In this document: positions 8,015 to 14,180 of the stretch, piece after piece
Layout of the letters: every line of letters starts with the position of its first letter
Position numbering within the stretch: position 1 is the stretch's first letter
Assembly (NCBI GenBank): GCA_002359075.1
Contig: DEQA01000186.1
Location: 1 to 21,114, forward strand
Length of the DNA: 21,114 nt
Source: Planococcaceae bacterium UBA3378
GTDB lineage: Bacteria; Bacillota; Bacilli; Bacillales_A; Planococcaceae
Reading direction: 5' to 3'
Position numbers and translations under genes: made by a program
The notes under the pieces: generated by a model
What the model was told of the DNA's origin: nothing
The model's input: only the letters and a program-made list of their open reading frames with translations
The model's database searches: none

Positions 8015-8015
8015 G
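7993..8015 (-). terminator. Candidate divIVA terminator overlapping the ileS -35
   Basis: CTTGAC (8015..8010) and GTCAAG (8005..8000) form a perfect 6-bp stem with a GAAT loop, followed by GATTTTTC. It lies 22 nt beyond the divIVA stop. The stem is short for a terminator; its alternative role is simply part of the ileS promoter. Confidence 0.5.
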
Positions 8016-8036
8016 CTTTTCCGGCTAATTTGAACA

Positions 8037-8564
8037 TTAATCTTCATTACTTGTCTGTAATTTTTCACGTGTATGCTCAGAAATATCCGTCATTGGGATA
8101 TCATATTCCAAGAGCTTATCCCAATCGTCCGTATTTAATAGATCAAGCTGCGCTTCTACCAACATTTTGAAGCGATTGCGGAAAACTTTTGATTGCTTTT
8201 TCAGTTCATCGATCTCAATAGTTATTTTGCGCGCCTTTGTCAAAGCTTCATTGACAATACGATCCGCATTCTTCTCAGCTTCTTTTACAATCAGTTTCGC
8301 TTCTTTTTGAGAATTGCGGCGTACTTCCTCAGCTGCTTCCTGTGCTACAACGATCGATTTTTGCAGGGTGTCCTCCAAATTATTGTAGTGGGTCATCTGC
8401 TCTGACATCGTCTTGATTCGATCTTCAAGCTCTTTTTTCTCACGCAAGATAATCTCATAATCTTTAATGATTTGATCTAAAAATTCGTTTACTTCGTCTT
8501 CCGAGTAACCCCGGAATCCCCTCGTAAACTCCTTGTTATGTATATCAAGTGGTGATAATGGCAT
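8037..8564 (-). CDS. divIVA: Cell-division initiation / polar scaffold protein DivIVA
   Basis: A 175-residue coiled-coil protein that senses negative membrane curvature at septa and poles, placing MinJ/MinCD and the chromosome-anchoring machinery in Bacillus. The N-terminal membrane-binding domain MPLSPLDIHNKEFTRGFRGY keeps Phe17 and Arg18, the residues known to insert into or contact the membrane. It is followed by EDEVNEFLDQIIKDYE and a long heptad-rich coiled coil (about residues 30-130). KKQSKVFRNRFKMLVEAQLDLL is the conserved second coiled-coil/tetramer segment; the last 25 residues are divergent. The ATG has AAAGGGGAG 7 nt upstream. It is placed between ylmH and ileS as in Bacillus. A perfect -10 lies at 8602..8607, so it may have its own promoter. 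Confidence 0.96.
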   Translation of the reverse strand: MPLSPLDIHNKEFTRGFRGYSEDEVNEFLDQIIKDYEIILREKKELEDRIKTMSEQMTHYNNLEDTLQKSIVVAQEAAEEVRRNSQKEAKLIVKEAEKNADRIVNEALTKARKITIEIDELKKQSKVFRNRFKMLVEAQLDLLNTDDWDKLLEYDIPMTDISEHTREKLQTSNED

Positions 8565-8601
8565 GTCGTTACTCCCCTTTACCCGTTACTATTTAGTAAT
8601 C

Positions 8602-8607
8602 ATTATA
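8602..8607 (-). promoter_or_regulatory. Candidate -10 element for divIVA
   Basis: A perfect TATAAT in the ylmH-divIVA gap has no recognisable -35 at 16-18 nt. Just downstream is a 14-nt dyad TTACTATTTAGTAA (8586..8599). A promoter is plausible but not firm. Confidence 0.35.
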
Positions 8608-8657
8608 CTTTGTTGCCGCTTGATTGGCATCTATTTTTCCGTAATTTTTGTTTTGTT

Positions 8658-9443
8658 TTACTGTTTTTGCTCTAAACGGCCGATTTGAAGACGAATTTTG
8701 TCTTTTTTCGTTCTGCCTTCTGTCATAATGACCTTCAGGCGGCCAAAACCTCGCACAGAAAGAATATCGCCTTCCTGCAGTTCAAAGGACACCTGTTCTC
8801 TTACTGTCCAATTCACTTTCACACGTCCAGCAGCAATTAAATTTTGCGATTTCTGTCTGGAAATATTGAGTACTGTCGCCAGTACCACGTCAAGACGCAT
8901 GGAAGAAACAGTTGTCGTACTCTCCACCCATTCTTCATCCAGCAGGAGCAGCGGCTCTGTTCCTATTTCGTCAAGATGCACCTTTACTTTTCCGATACTT
9001 GACAAGTGGGCCCGGACATAATCAGCCACCTCTGTCGCCACGGCAAATTGAACAGTATTCTCCGCTACCCGTATATCTCCAAACTTGCTGCGCTCGATGC
9101 CAACAGAAAGCAGGGCCCCTAGTACATCAGGATGCCGCAGCTGTACAAATTTTGATGGGTAGTTAATAGAAAACACAGTAATTTGATAGTCCTCCTCTTC
9201 CGGGATGAAATAGGAAGGGGCAATCATAACACGCATCCGCTCTGATTGTTCAAATACGCCTTGTGTATACACTGCTAAATCATCAGACTGGCCGATCACA
9301 GACGTAACGATAAAACGCTGTCTTGGATCGAGGAAATCTGTCAGTTTCGGAGCATAGCGGTCCTCTACTTCTCTTTGCCATCCTACGACCTGTTCGATAA
9401 AAGGCTGCTCATCTTTTCTAAAATGCTGGATTAAATGCTCCAT
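8658..9443 (-). CDS. ylmH: YlmH, S4-domain RNA-binding protein
   Basis: A 261-residue protein with a C-terminal S4 RNA-binding domain (about residues 182-240, containing LNISRQKSQNLIAAGRVKV and the GDILSVRGFGR turn). The N-terminal part matches the YlmH family in length and placement, including the conserved INYPSKFVQLRHPDVLGALLS region (93-113). In Bacillus this S4 protein associates with the 50S subunit and has been linked to ribosome-associated quality control alongside RqcP/RqcH; that is literature knowledge, not visible here. The ATG has AAGGAG upstream. A hairpin at 9476..9500 separates it from ylmG. Position between ylmG and divIVA matches the conserved ylm cluster. Confidence 0.92.
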   Translation of the reverse strand: MEHLIQHFRKDEQPFIEQVVGWQREVEDRYAPKLTDFLDPRQRFIVTSVIGQSDDLAVYTQGVFEQSERMRVMIAPSYFIPEEEDYQITVFSINYPSKFVQLRHPDVLGALLSVGIERSKFGDIRVAENTVQFAVATEVADYVRAHLSSIGKVKVHLDEIGTEPLLLLDEEWVESTTTVSSMRLDVVLATVLNISRQKSQNLIAAGRVKVNWTVREQVSFELQEGDILSVRGFGRLKVIMTEGRTKKDKIRLQIGRLEQKQ

Positions 9444-9475
9444 TTTTTTCGGCCACTCCTTGTACTAAAGAAAAT

Positions 9476-9500
9476 CCCCCTACAGTACGACTGTACGGGG
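9476..9500 (-). terminator. Hairpin between ylmG and ylmH (partial terminator?)
   Basis: CCCC-G-TACAG (9500..9491) pairs with CTGTA-GGGGG (9485..9476) around a 5-nt loop with one G/G mismatch, followed by ATTTTCTTT. The T-tract is interrupted, so it may only partly terminate or act as a processing/stability element inside the operon. Confidence 0.5.
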
Positions 9501-9506
9501 AAATAA

Positions 9507-9767
9507 TTACGCCACAATGTAGCTCAGAAGGATAAATACGCCCTTCTCAATAAACTGCAGTGCAAATAACGCAATAATTGGTGAGAAATCAATCATACCA
9601 ATTGGTGGAATAAATTTGCGGAAAAAGCCTAAATAAGGTTCACATACTGCCGCTAAAAAGCGTCCTACAGCTGAATTTTGTGCTGCCGGCACCCATGATA
9701 GCAGAATGTAAGCAAAGAGCATAAACGTATAAATCGTAAATACGCGCCCAATAATATAATAAATCAT
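9507..9767 (-). CDS. ylmG: YlmG, YggT-family membrane protein
   Basis: An 86-residue protein with two hydrophobic segments (about residues 5-26 and 60-84) and a conserved central stretch VCEPYLGFFRKFIPPIGMIDFSPI that defines the YggT family (AAVCEPYLGFFRKFIPP at 39-55). Members are found in the division cluster of Gram-positives and in chloroplast/cyanobacterial division contexts; the biochemical role is unknown. The ATG is preceded by AGAGAGGT. It follows sepF by 19 nt in the same direction, so it is co-transcribed with ylmE and sepF. Confidence 0.92.
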   Translation of the reverse strand: MIYYIIGRVFTIYTFMLFAYILLSWVPAAQNSAVGRFLAAVCEPYLGFFRKFIPPIGMIDFSPIIALFALQFIEKGVFILLSYIVA

Positions 9768-9786
9768 TTATTTACCTCTCTAGCAT

Positions 9787-10290
9787 CTAAATTTCATCGA
9801 TAATATAGTCAGATATTTCTCCTGATACTTCTACGTTGTCTGGTGTACAAAGGAAAATATTATTACCGATACGTTGGATATCTCCGTTTAAAGCATATAC
9901 TGTACCGCTTAGAAAGTCGATGATTCGCACTCCCTGATCACGATCAATGCGCTGTAAATTGACAATAGTGGCACGCTTGTTACGAAGATTTTCGGCAATA
10001 TCCTGCGCCTCTGCATATACACGCGGTTCCACCAGCACGACTTTTGCTCCCTTTGCAGAAGCTGCTGTATGCAGGCTTACTACATTATTCTGTGCCGGAG
10101 CTGGTGCATGCTGCGGTTGCTGTGGAACGATTTTGCGCTCTTTTTTAAAACGATTATTGATCGCTGGGGCAGGCACTTCAGACTGTTGCTGTTTCATCAC
10201 AGGAGCTCTATCTGATTCCTCACGTACTACGTGATCCTCTTCTTCCTCTTCCAAATAGAAGAAGTTTTTAATGATGTTTTTCATGCTCAT
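9787..10290 (-). CDS. sepF: SepF, FtsZ-interacting membrane anchor
   Basis: A 167-residue protein that bundles FtsZ and tethers the Z-ring to the membrane alongside FtsA. It begins MSMKNIIKNFFYLEEEEED: an amphipathic membrane-binding helix (residues 1-12) then an acidic patch, as in Bacillus SepF (MSMKNKLKNFF). A low-complexity Pro/Gln/Ala linker (about 28-78) leads to the dimerising core (about 82-155) with the family segments EPRVYAEAQDIAENLRNK, NLQRIDRDQGVRIIDFLSG and IFLCTPDNVEV. The start is the ATG at 10290 behind GAAGGGA; an ATG 4 nt upstream is out of frame. It lies between ylmE and ylmG. Confidence 0.96.
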   Translation of the reverse strand: MSMKNIIKNFFYLEEEEEDHVVREESDRAPVMKQQQSEVPAPAINNRFKKERKIVPQQPQHAPAPAQNNVVSLHTAASAKGAKVVLVEPRVYAEAQDIAENLRNKRATIVNLQRIDRDQGVRIIDFLSGTVYALNGDIQRIGNNIFLCTPDNVEVSGEISDYIIDEI

Positions 10291-10308
10291 CCATCGTCCC
10301 TTCTTTCG

Positions 10309-10977
10309 TCATCCAACAAGAGCCGTTCCAATTCTTACAAATGTTGCTCCTTCTTCGATGGCAATTTCATAGTCATTTGACATGCCCATCGAAAGCTCCG
10401 TACATGGTGCGTATGCTAGCTGTAAGGCGACAACTTCCTGCTGAAGTTTTTTTAGTTCCCGAAACACTTCACGAATTACGTCTTCATCCTCCGTATTCGG
10501 TGCCATCGTCATCAATCCGACAACTTCAATTTTTGAATAGGAGGCCAACTGCTTGATAAATGGTATTACCTCTTCATGCGGTAAGCCATGCTTAGACTCT
10601 TCTCCAGATACATTGGCCTGGATAAAGCACTTTACCGGCTTCTCTGCACGTTTTTCAATCTCTTCTGCCAGGCTCAATCGGTCCAATGAATGTAAAAAAT
10701 CAATATTATTAATGATTTGTTTTACTTTTCGTGTCTGTAGTGTGCCGATATAGTGCCAGTGGGCGCCAGATTTGATTTGTTCCTGCTTTGTATGTAATCC
10801 TTCTGGACGGTTCTCCCCTAAATGCACAAGTCCGGCCTCCAGGACCTCTTTTGTCCGCGCTACATCAACCTGCTTTGTAACTGCAACAATATTCACATTC
10901 TGTGAGACACCTGCTCGTAGTTTCACTTGATTTATATTGGCTTGAATTCTCTCTAGATTATCAATAACTTTTGTCAC
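10309..10977 (-). CDS. ylmE: YlmE/YggS-family pyridoxal-phosphate homeostasis protein
   Basis: A 222-residue PLP-binding protein (PROSC/YggS family), which buffers free PLP and amino-acid/keto-acid metabolism and has no catalytic activity established. The PLP-binding lysine is Lys35 in IVAVTKQV. Other family motifs seen are HLGENRPEGL, HWHYIGTLQTRKVKQI and the C-terminal SMGMSNDYEIAIEEGATFVRIGTALVG phosphate-binding region. Translation starts at GTG (10977..10975) with GGGAG just upstream; the resulting N-terminus MTKVIDNLERI aligns with Bacillus YlmE. A good sigma-A promoter lies 34 nt upstream, so ylmE probably heads the ylmE-sepF-ylmG unit. In Bacillus ylmD sits between ylmC and ylmE; here it is absent. 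Confidence 0.95.
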   Translation of the reverse strand: MTKVIDNLERIQANINQVKLRAGVSQNVNIVAVTKQVDVARTKEVLEAGLVHLGENRPEGLHTKQEQIKSGAHWHYIGTLQTRKVKQIINNIDFLHSLDRLSLAEEIEKRAEKPVKCFIQANVSGEESKHGLPHEEVIPFIKQLASYSKIEVVGLMTMAPNTEDEDVIREVFRELKKLQQEVVALQLAYAPCTELSMGMSNDYEIAIEEGATFVRIGTALVG

Positions 10978-11010
10978 TTTACTCCCAACTTTACATCATT
11001 AGTTTCCCCT

Positions 11011-11039
11011 ATTGTATCAAGCTAAACACGATTTATCAA
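11011..11039 (-). promoter_or_regulatory. Sigma-A promoter of ylmE-sepF-ylmG
   Basis: TTGATA (-35, 11039..11034) and TACAAT (-10, 11016..11011) are separated by exactly 17 nt, in the short gap between ylmC and ylmE. It would give vegetative expression independent of the sporulation genes upstream. Confidence 0.72.
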
Positions 11040-11052
11040 TGCATAGCGTGAC

Positions 11053-11292
11053 CTATGTGGAGACACTTTTTACTATAATGACATCCTTGCCTATTATGAG
11101 AATATCACTAATTGCTACCTTTTTTACACTTTCTTCCCCCTGAATGAGCTGGTAAAACTTTCTCGGCTGGGATACAAAAAAATAGTCTATATACCCACTC
11201 TGTTCATTAATTTCGGCATCGATGATATAACCGATAAACCGCCCGCTTCCCGCCTCGATCATTTCCTTCTGCTGCACAATGGAAAAACGCAT
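11053..11292 (-). CDS. ylmC: YlmC/YmxH-family PRC-barrel protein
   Basis: A 79-residue PRC-barrel-like protein of the YlmC/YmxH family, commonly annotated as a sporulation protein in spore formers; molecular function is unknown. The characteristic features are a central GRFIGYIIDAEINEQSGYI turn followed by hydrophobic strands (IDYFFVS) and a C-terminal VAISDILIIGKDVIIVK strand pair. There is no signal peptide or membrane segment. The ATG follows AAAGGAGG with 5 nt spacing. It is downstream of sigG, as ylmC is in Bacillus. A 139-bp inverted-repeat element lies between it and sigG; no clear promoter was found for it. Confidence 0.8.
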   Translation of the reverse strand: MRFSIVQQKEMIEAGSGRFIGYIIDAEINEQSGYIDYFFVSQPRKFYQLIQGEESVKKVAISDILIIGKDVIIVKSVST

Positions 11293-11315
11293 CCAATCCT
11301 CCTTTTAAGAAAAGT

Positions 11316-11454
11316 GCATTCGCATCCGTTTTGCTGCGACAAGCACTGGAGAATAGCCAAAGAACAAAGGCTAAAACCGCCACGTCCTGTGGCAACACCT
11401 TTGTGACCAACCTCCTGTTGCCCCGAAGTGACCCCGAGCAGCGGATGCGAATGC
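11316..11454. repeat. 139-bp element with perfect 13-bp terminal inverted repeats (MITE- or structured-RNA-like)
   Basis: GCATTCGCATCCG (11316..11328) and its exact reverse complement CGGATGCGAATGC (11442..11454) bound a GC-richer interior. Inside are further perfect inverted repeats: GCCAC/GTGGC around a 5-nt loop (11379..11393) and GGCAACA/TGTTGCC (11391..11397 and 11416..11422). These cannot all form at once because GTGGC and GGCAACA overlap. Outside, TAAGAAAAGTGCA (11306..11318) and TAAGAAAAGCGCA (11498..11510) form a 12/13 direct repeat. Open frames through it have no recognisable protein. The arrangement suggests a small non-autonomous repeat or a folded RNA; multiplicity in the genome cannot be judged from one copy. 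Confidence 0.6.
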
Positions 11455-11502
11455 CTAGACAATACCGTTACTCGAAAAGGATATAGTTTCTTATCTCTAA
11501 GA

Positions 11503-11525
11503 AAAGCGCACGAAATGTGCGCTTT
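11503..11525 (-). terminator. sigG terminator
   Basis: AAAGCGCAC (11525..11517) and GTGCGCTTT (11511..11503) form a perfect 9-bp stem with a 5-nt loop, followed by TCTTAG. The stem begins within the sigG stop codon. The T-tract is modest (CTTTTCTT). Confidence 0.8.
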
Positions 11526-12303
11526 AATCAAACTTATAATCTTTCTGCATTAAAGCAATGGCACTTTTTTCTAAACGTGAAATTTGGGCTTGTGAAATTC
11601 CCAGCGTCTTTGCGATTTCTGTCTGGGTCTCCCCATAGTAAAAACGTTTTGCCACAATTAATTGCTGACGCTCATCCAATTTCTGCATGCTTTCCTTTAC
11701 CGACACATAGGCTACCCATTGATCTTCCGAAACATCCCCCTTTAACTGATCAAGCATGTAAACGGGGTCGGTACCATCTGCATAAATCGGCTCTTGAAGC
11801 GACATCGGATCTTGAATAGCATCTAACGCATATAACACATCTTCCTGTTTCATTTCGAGCATCTCGGCAATCTGCCCAAGTGTCGGTTCATATAAATGTT
11901 CAAGTACAAACTGTTCTTTTGCTTGCATTGCTTTATAGGCAATATCCCGGAGTGAACGAGATACTCGGAGTGCATGATGATCGCGCAGATGACGTCGTAT
12001 TTCGCCGACAATCATCGGTACAGCATACGTAGAAAATCTTACATTATGCTTCAGGTCAAAATGATCGATAGCCTTTAGTAAGCCGATGCAGCCTACTTGG
12101 AATAAGTCATCCGCCTGCTCTCCGCGATAGGAAAAACGTCCAACTATGCTCAGTACAAGCCGCAGATTGCACATAACCAGCTGTTCACGTACCTCTTCTT
12201 CGCCTGCTTGCATACGTTCGAATAAAGCTTTCATTTCTTCGTGTTTTAAAATAGGTAACGTTGATGTGTCAACTCCACATAGTTCAACTTTCATACGAAC
12301 CAT
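11524..12303 (-). CDS. sigG: Forespore-specific RNA polymerase sigma factor sigma-G
   Basis: A 259-residue sigma-70 family factor (Bacillus SigG is 260) that drives late forespore genes after engulfment. The N-terminus VELCGVDTSTLPILKHEEMK is the SigG-specific segment (Bacillus KVEICGVDTSKLPVLKNEEM). Region 2 contains NLRLVLSIVGRF and DDLFQVGCIGLLKAIDHFDL (46-84), then NVRFSTYAVPMIVGEIRR. The region 4 helix-turn-helix is TQTEIAKTLGISQAQISRLEKSA (227-248). The ATG has GGAGG 7 nt upstream. It follows sigE with an 85-nt gap that holds a sigma-F-like promoter and an inverted repeat at the sigE stop, the conserved spoIIG-spoIIIG arrangement. Confidence 0.98.
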   Translation of the reverse strand: MVRMKVELCGVDTSTLPILKHEEMKALFERMQAGEEEVREQLVMCNLRLVLSIVGRFSYRGEQADDLFQVGCIGLLKAIDHFDLKHNVRFSTYAVPMIVGEIRRHLRDHHALRVSRSLRDIAYKAMQAKEQFVLEHLYEPTLGQIAEMLEMKQEDVLYALDAIQDPMSLQEPIYADGTDPVYMLDQLKGDVSEDQWVAYVSVKESMQKLDERQQLIVAKRFYYGETQTEIAKTLGISQAQISRLEKSAIALMQKDYKFD

Positions 12304-12331
12304 CTCTTTTCCTCCGAACTTTTTTATCGTT

Positions 12332-12360
12332 CAGTTTGTCCTTATGAGATGAGACTATGC
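12332..12360 (-). promoter_or_regulatory. Candidate sigma-F (or sigma-G) promoter of sigG
   Basis: GCATA (-35, 12360..12356) and GGACAAACTG (-10, 12341..12332) are 14 nt apart and match the sigma-F consensus GYWTA / GGnnAnAHTR. The site lies 28 nt before the sigG ATG. In Bacillus sigG is transcribed by sigma-F and autoregulated, so position and sequence agree. Confidence 0.68.
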
Positions 12361-12382
12361 GTTTTTGACCTACGCCAAATTC

Positions 12383-12402
12383 AACCAATTATGCAATTGG
12401 TT
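12383..12402 (-). other. Perfect inverted repeat across the sigE stop codon
   Basis: AACCAATT and AATTGGTT (8-bp arms, 4-nt loop) span the last codons and stop of sigE. No T-run follows, so it is a poor intrinsic terminator; it may weaken read-through into sigG or stabilise the spoIIG mRNA. Confidence 0.6.
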
Positions 12403-13096
12403 CATTTAAATACTCTCGTAAATCCAATATAATTTTCTTTTCCAGACGGGAAATATACGATTGCGATATACCAAGATGATCTGCCACTTCTTTTTGTGTC
12501 ATCTCTGTTTTTCCATTAAGACCGAAACGGCATTCCATAATATATTTTTCACGCGGATTCAAGCAATTAATCGCATGGAACATATGCTGCCGCTGCAATT
12601 TTCTCTCTACATCATCCGAAATGATATGCTCTTCTGTTCCCAAAATATCCGACAGCAGCAGCTCATTTCCGTCCGCATCCGAATTAAGCGGTTCATCCAG
12701 TGACACTTCACTCTTCATACGGCTTGTTTTACGCAGATGCATTAAGATTTCATTTTCAATACAACGTGAGGCGTATGTGGCCAATTTAATATTTTTTTCC
12801 GTATTGAATGTTTCGATTGCTTTGATTAATCCAATGGAGCCGATACTGATTAAATCTTCAATGGGTGTAGCTGTATTATCAAAACGTCTTGCAATATATA
12901 CAACAAGACGTAGGTTGCGCTCAATCAATGTATCACGCGCATGTAAGTCACCATCCATAAACGCTTTGACAACAGTTAATTCTTCTTCTCTAGTTAGTGG
13001 CACTGGCAAGGCATCATGTCCTCCTATATAGTATGTTCCTTGGCGCGATATTTTCCGCCAAATGTTTAGAAAAAATAAGCGTAGCTTTTGAAACAA
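12389..13096 (-). CDS. sigE: Pro-sigma-E, mother-cell sporulation sigma factor
   Basis: A 235-residue sigma factor made as an inactive precursor and cut by SpoIIGA. The pro-region MFQKLRLFFLNIWRKISRQG is amphipathic and basic, ending at TYYIGG; by comparison with Bacillus (cleavage near EVYYIGG) processing should fall around Tyr22/Tyr23. It is about five residues shorter than in B. subtilis. Region 2 has NLRLVVYIARRF and EDLISIGSIGLIKAIETF (61-97), KLATYASRCIENEILMHLR follows, and the region 4 helix-turn-helix is at 200-221. The start is TTG (13096..13094) behind AAGGGGG with 7 nt spacing. It lies 17 nt after spoIIGA in the same operon. Confidence 0.97.
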   Translation of the reverse strand: MFQKLRLFFLNIWRKISRQGTYYIGGHDALPVPLTREEELTVVKAFMDGDLHARDTLIERNLRLVVYIARRFDNTATPIEDLISIGSIGLIKAIETFNTEKNIKLATYASRCIENEILMHLRKTSRMKSEVSLDEPLNSDADGNELLLSDILGTEEHIISDDVERKLQRQHMFHAINCLNPREKYIMECRFGLNGKTEMTQKEVADHLGISQSYISRLEKKIILDLREYLNEPIA

Positions 13097-13113
13097 TGAT
13101 TGTCCCCCTTTGT

Positions 13114-13920
13114 TTATAGAATAGGAAGCATAGACACATGGAGAATGATCTCTACTTGTTTTGGAAATTTTGTATCCTTCGCTGTGAATACCACATAATG
13201 TCCATGAACAGTTTGTTCATCCATCGATAACCTGTTAGTGCGAAAAGCCAGTGCAAGCGTATCCCCCTGCACAGTTTGAATAGGAACAACACGTACCAAT
13301 TTTTGGATTTCCGTTGAAAACATCTGCAAATCATACGGTGCCTCCTGCCGCCAGCTCATGAGTGCCTGTACAAAATCGGTCGGCAGCTCGGTCTTCATCG
13401 CCTGCAAAGAAACAAAATGGACCGGCAAGGCGCTGATCGGCTCTATGCATGTATTGCCTGTATCAATAAAGGCAGCAAGTGAAAACGGCTGTCCTAAAAA
13501 TTCAACAGTACATGTCGTATAAAAGTGATTTTGTCGAACTTGCCAACGTAGTCGATAACGCCTCACAAGAAAAATAAGAGCCAATGCTGCCAGCAACAGC
13601 CATAAAATCTGCATGTCGTATTTATTGCTAGCATATGATTGTATAGTCGTTAAAAGACCACCTACTATAAACGTTGCGATAAAAAGTACAATTGCCTGTC
13701 TATAGAGCGTTGCTTGTATCGGGAACGTTGGCAATAGCACAAGAAAACTTATGAATACGCCAAGCACGGATGGATAAAGCAACAGCCCAATCAAACCGCT
13801 GAGCGCTGCCATTGTCCATAAGCGAACTTTCGCAACGCGTGTGTCCGTGATCGTTGCTGTAAATGTAAGCAACATATAGTTATAGAGCGTGTTCACTAGA
13901 AGCAGCCATTCCCCAGCCAT
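13114..13920 (-). CDS. spoIIGA: SpoIIGA, sporulation sigma-E factor processing peptidase
   Basis: A 268-residue membrane aspartyl protease that cleaves pro-sigma-E in the mother cell after contact with forespore-secreted SpoIIR. The N-terminal half has about five hydrophobic segments (residues 3-21, 36-50, 52-70, 75-92, 104-119). The soluble half carries the catalytic motif AFIDTGNTCIEP with Asp153 (Bacillus GLIDSGN, Asp183). It is shorter than the 309-residue B. subtilis protein, mostly in the loops between membrane segments and before the protease domain. Sequence similarity is otherwise low, so the call leans on the motif, topology and linkage to sigE. The ATG follows AGGAGG with 9 nt spacing. 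Confidence 0.93.
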   Translation of the reverse strand: MAGEWLLLVNTLYNYMLLTFTATITDTRVAKVRLWTMAALSGLIGLLLYPSVLGVFISFLVLLPTFPIQATLYRQAIVLFIATFIVGGLLTTIQSYASNKYDMQILWLLLAALALIFLVRRYRLRWQVRQNHFYTTCTVEFLGQPFSLAAFIDTGNTCIEPISALPVHFVSLQAMKTELPTDFVQALMSWRQEAPYDLQMFSTEIQKLVRVVPIQTVQGDTLALAFRTNRLSMDEQTVHGHYVVFTAKDTKFPKQVEIILHVSMLPIL

Positions 13921-13941
13921 GCAAAAAAACCTCCTACATAT

Positions 13942-13974
13942 ACCCTAGCACGAAGAGGTTGTAGAATTTGTCAA
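13942..13974 (-). promoter_or_regulatory. Candidate spoIIG promoter region with Spo0A-box-like site
   Basis: A perfect TTGACA (13974..13969) has TAGGGT 21 nt downstream (13947..13942), recalling the wide 22-nt spacing of the Spo0A-activated spoIIG promoter of Bacillus. The opposite strand of the -35 reads TTTGTCAAA, one base off a 0A box (TTTGTCGAA). TGTCGTT and GCTCGTT lie 10 bp apart further upstream (14011..14027). The -10 is weak, so exact elements are uncertain. Confidence 0.45.
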
Positions 13975-14058
13975 AACAGTGAATGCTTTTTCATAAATTG
14001 CTTTACAAAAAACGAGCTAAAACGACAATTGCTTTTAAACTAATTGTGTTCCCGGAAC

Positions 14059-14096
14059 AAAAAAAGCTGACCGATAAGCAATGCCTATCAGTCAGC
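14059..14096 (-). terminator. Second terminator after ftsZ
   Basis: GCTGACTGATA (14096..14086) pairs with TATCGGTCAGC (14076..14066), an 11-bp stem with one G-U pair, followed by seven T residues. It insulates the spoIIG promoter from ftsZ transcription. Confidence 0.88.
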
Positions 14097-14132
14097 CTTT
14101 AGAGATGGTTCAATCCTTCTGCGAAAGATCAC

Positions 14133-14169
14133 AATAAAAGAGCCGCCTTAAAATAACTTTTAAGACGGC
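14133..14169 (-). terminator. First terminator after ftsZ
   Basis: GCCGTCTTAAAA (14169..14158) pairs with TTTTAAGGCGGC (14153..14142) across a GTTA loop, a 12-bp stem with one G-U pair, followed by TCTTTTATT. It begins about 11 nt after the ftsZ stop. Confidence 0.88.
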
Positions 14170-14180
14170 CCTCCTACTAA

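Noticed and set aside
11207..11531. Two overlapping minus-strand frames (67 and 90 codons) between sigG and ylmC
   Set aside because: They run through the inverted-repeat element and into neighbouring genes, have Cys/Ser-rich non-protein-like sequence, and lack ribosome-binding sites. Such frames arise from a structured repeat.
12621..13031. 136-codon plus-strand frame opposite sigE
   Set aside because: It is antisense to sigE, and composition and position match codon-complement shadowing; no Shine-Dalgarno or motif.
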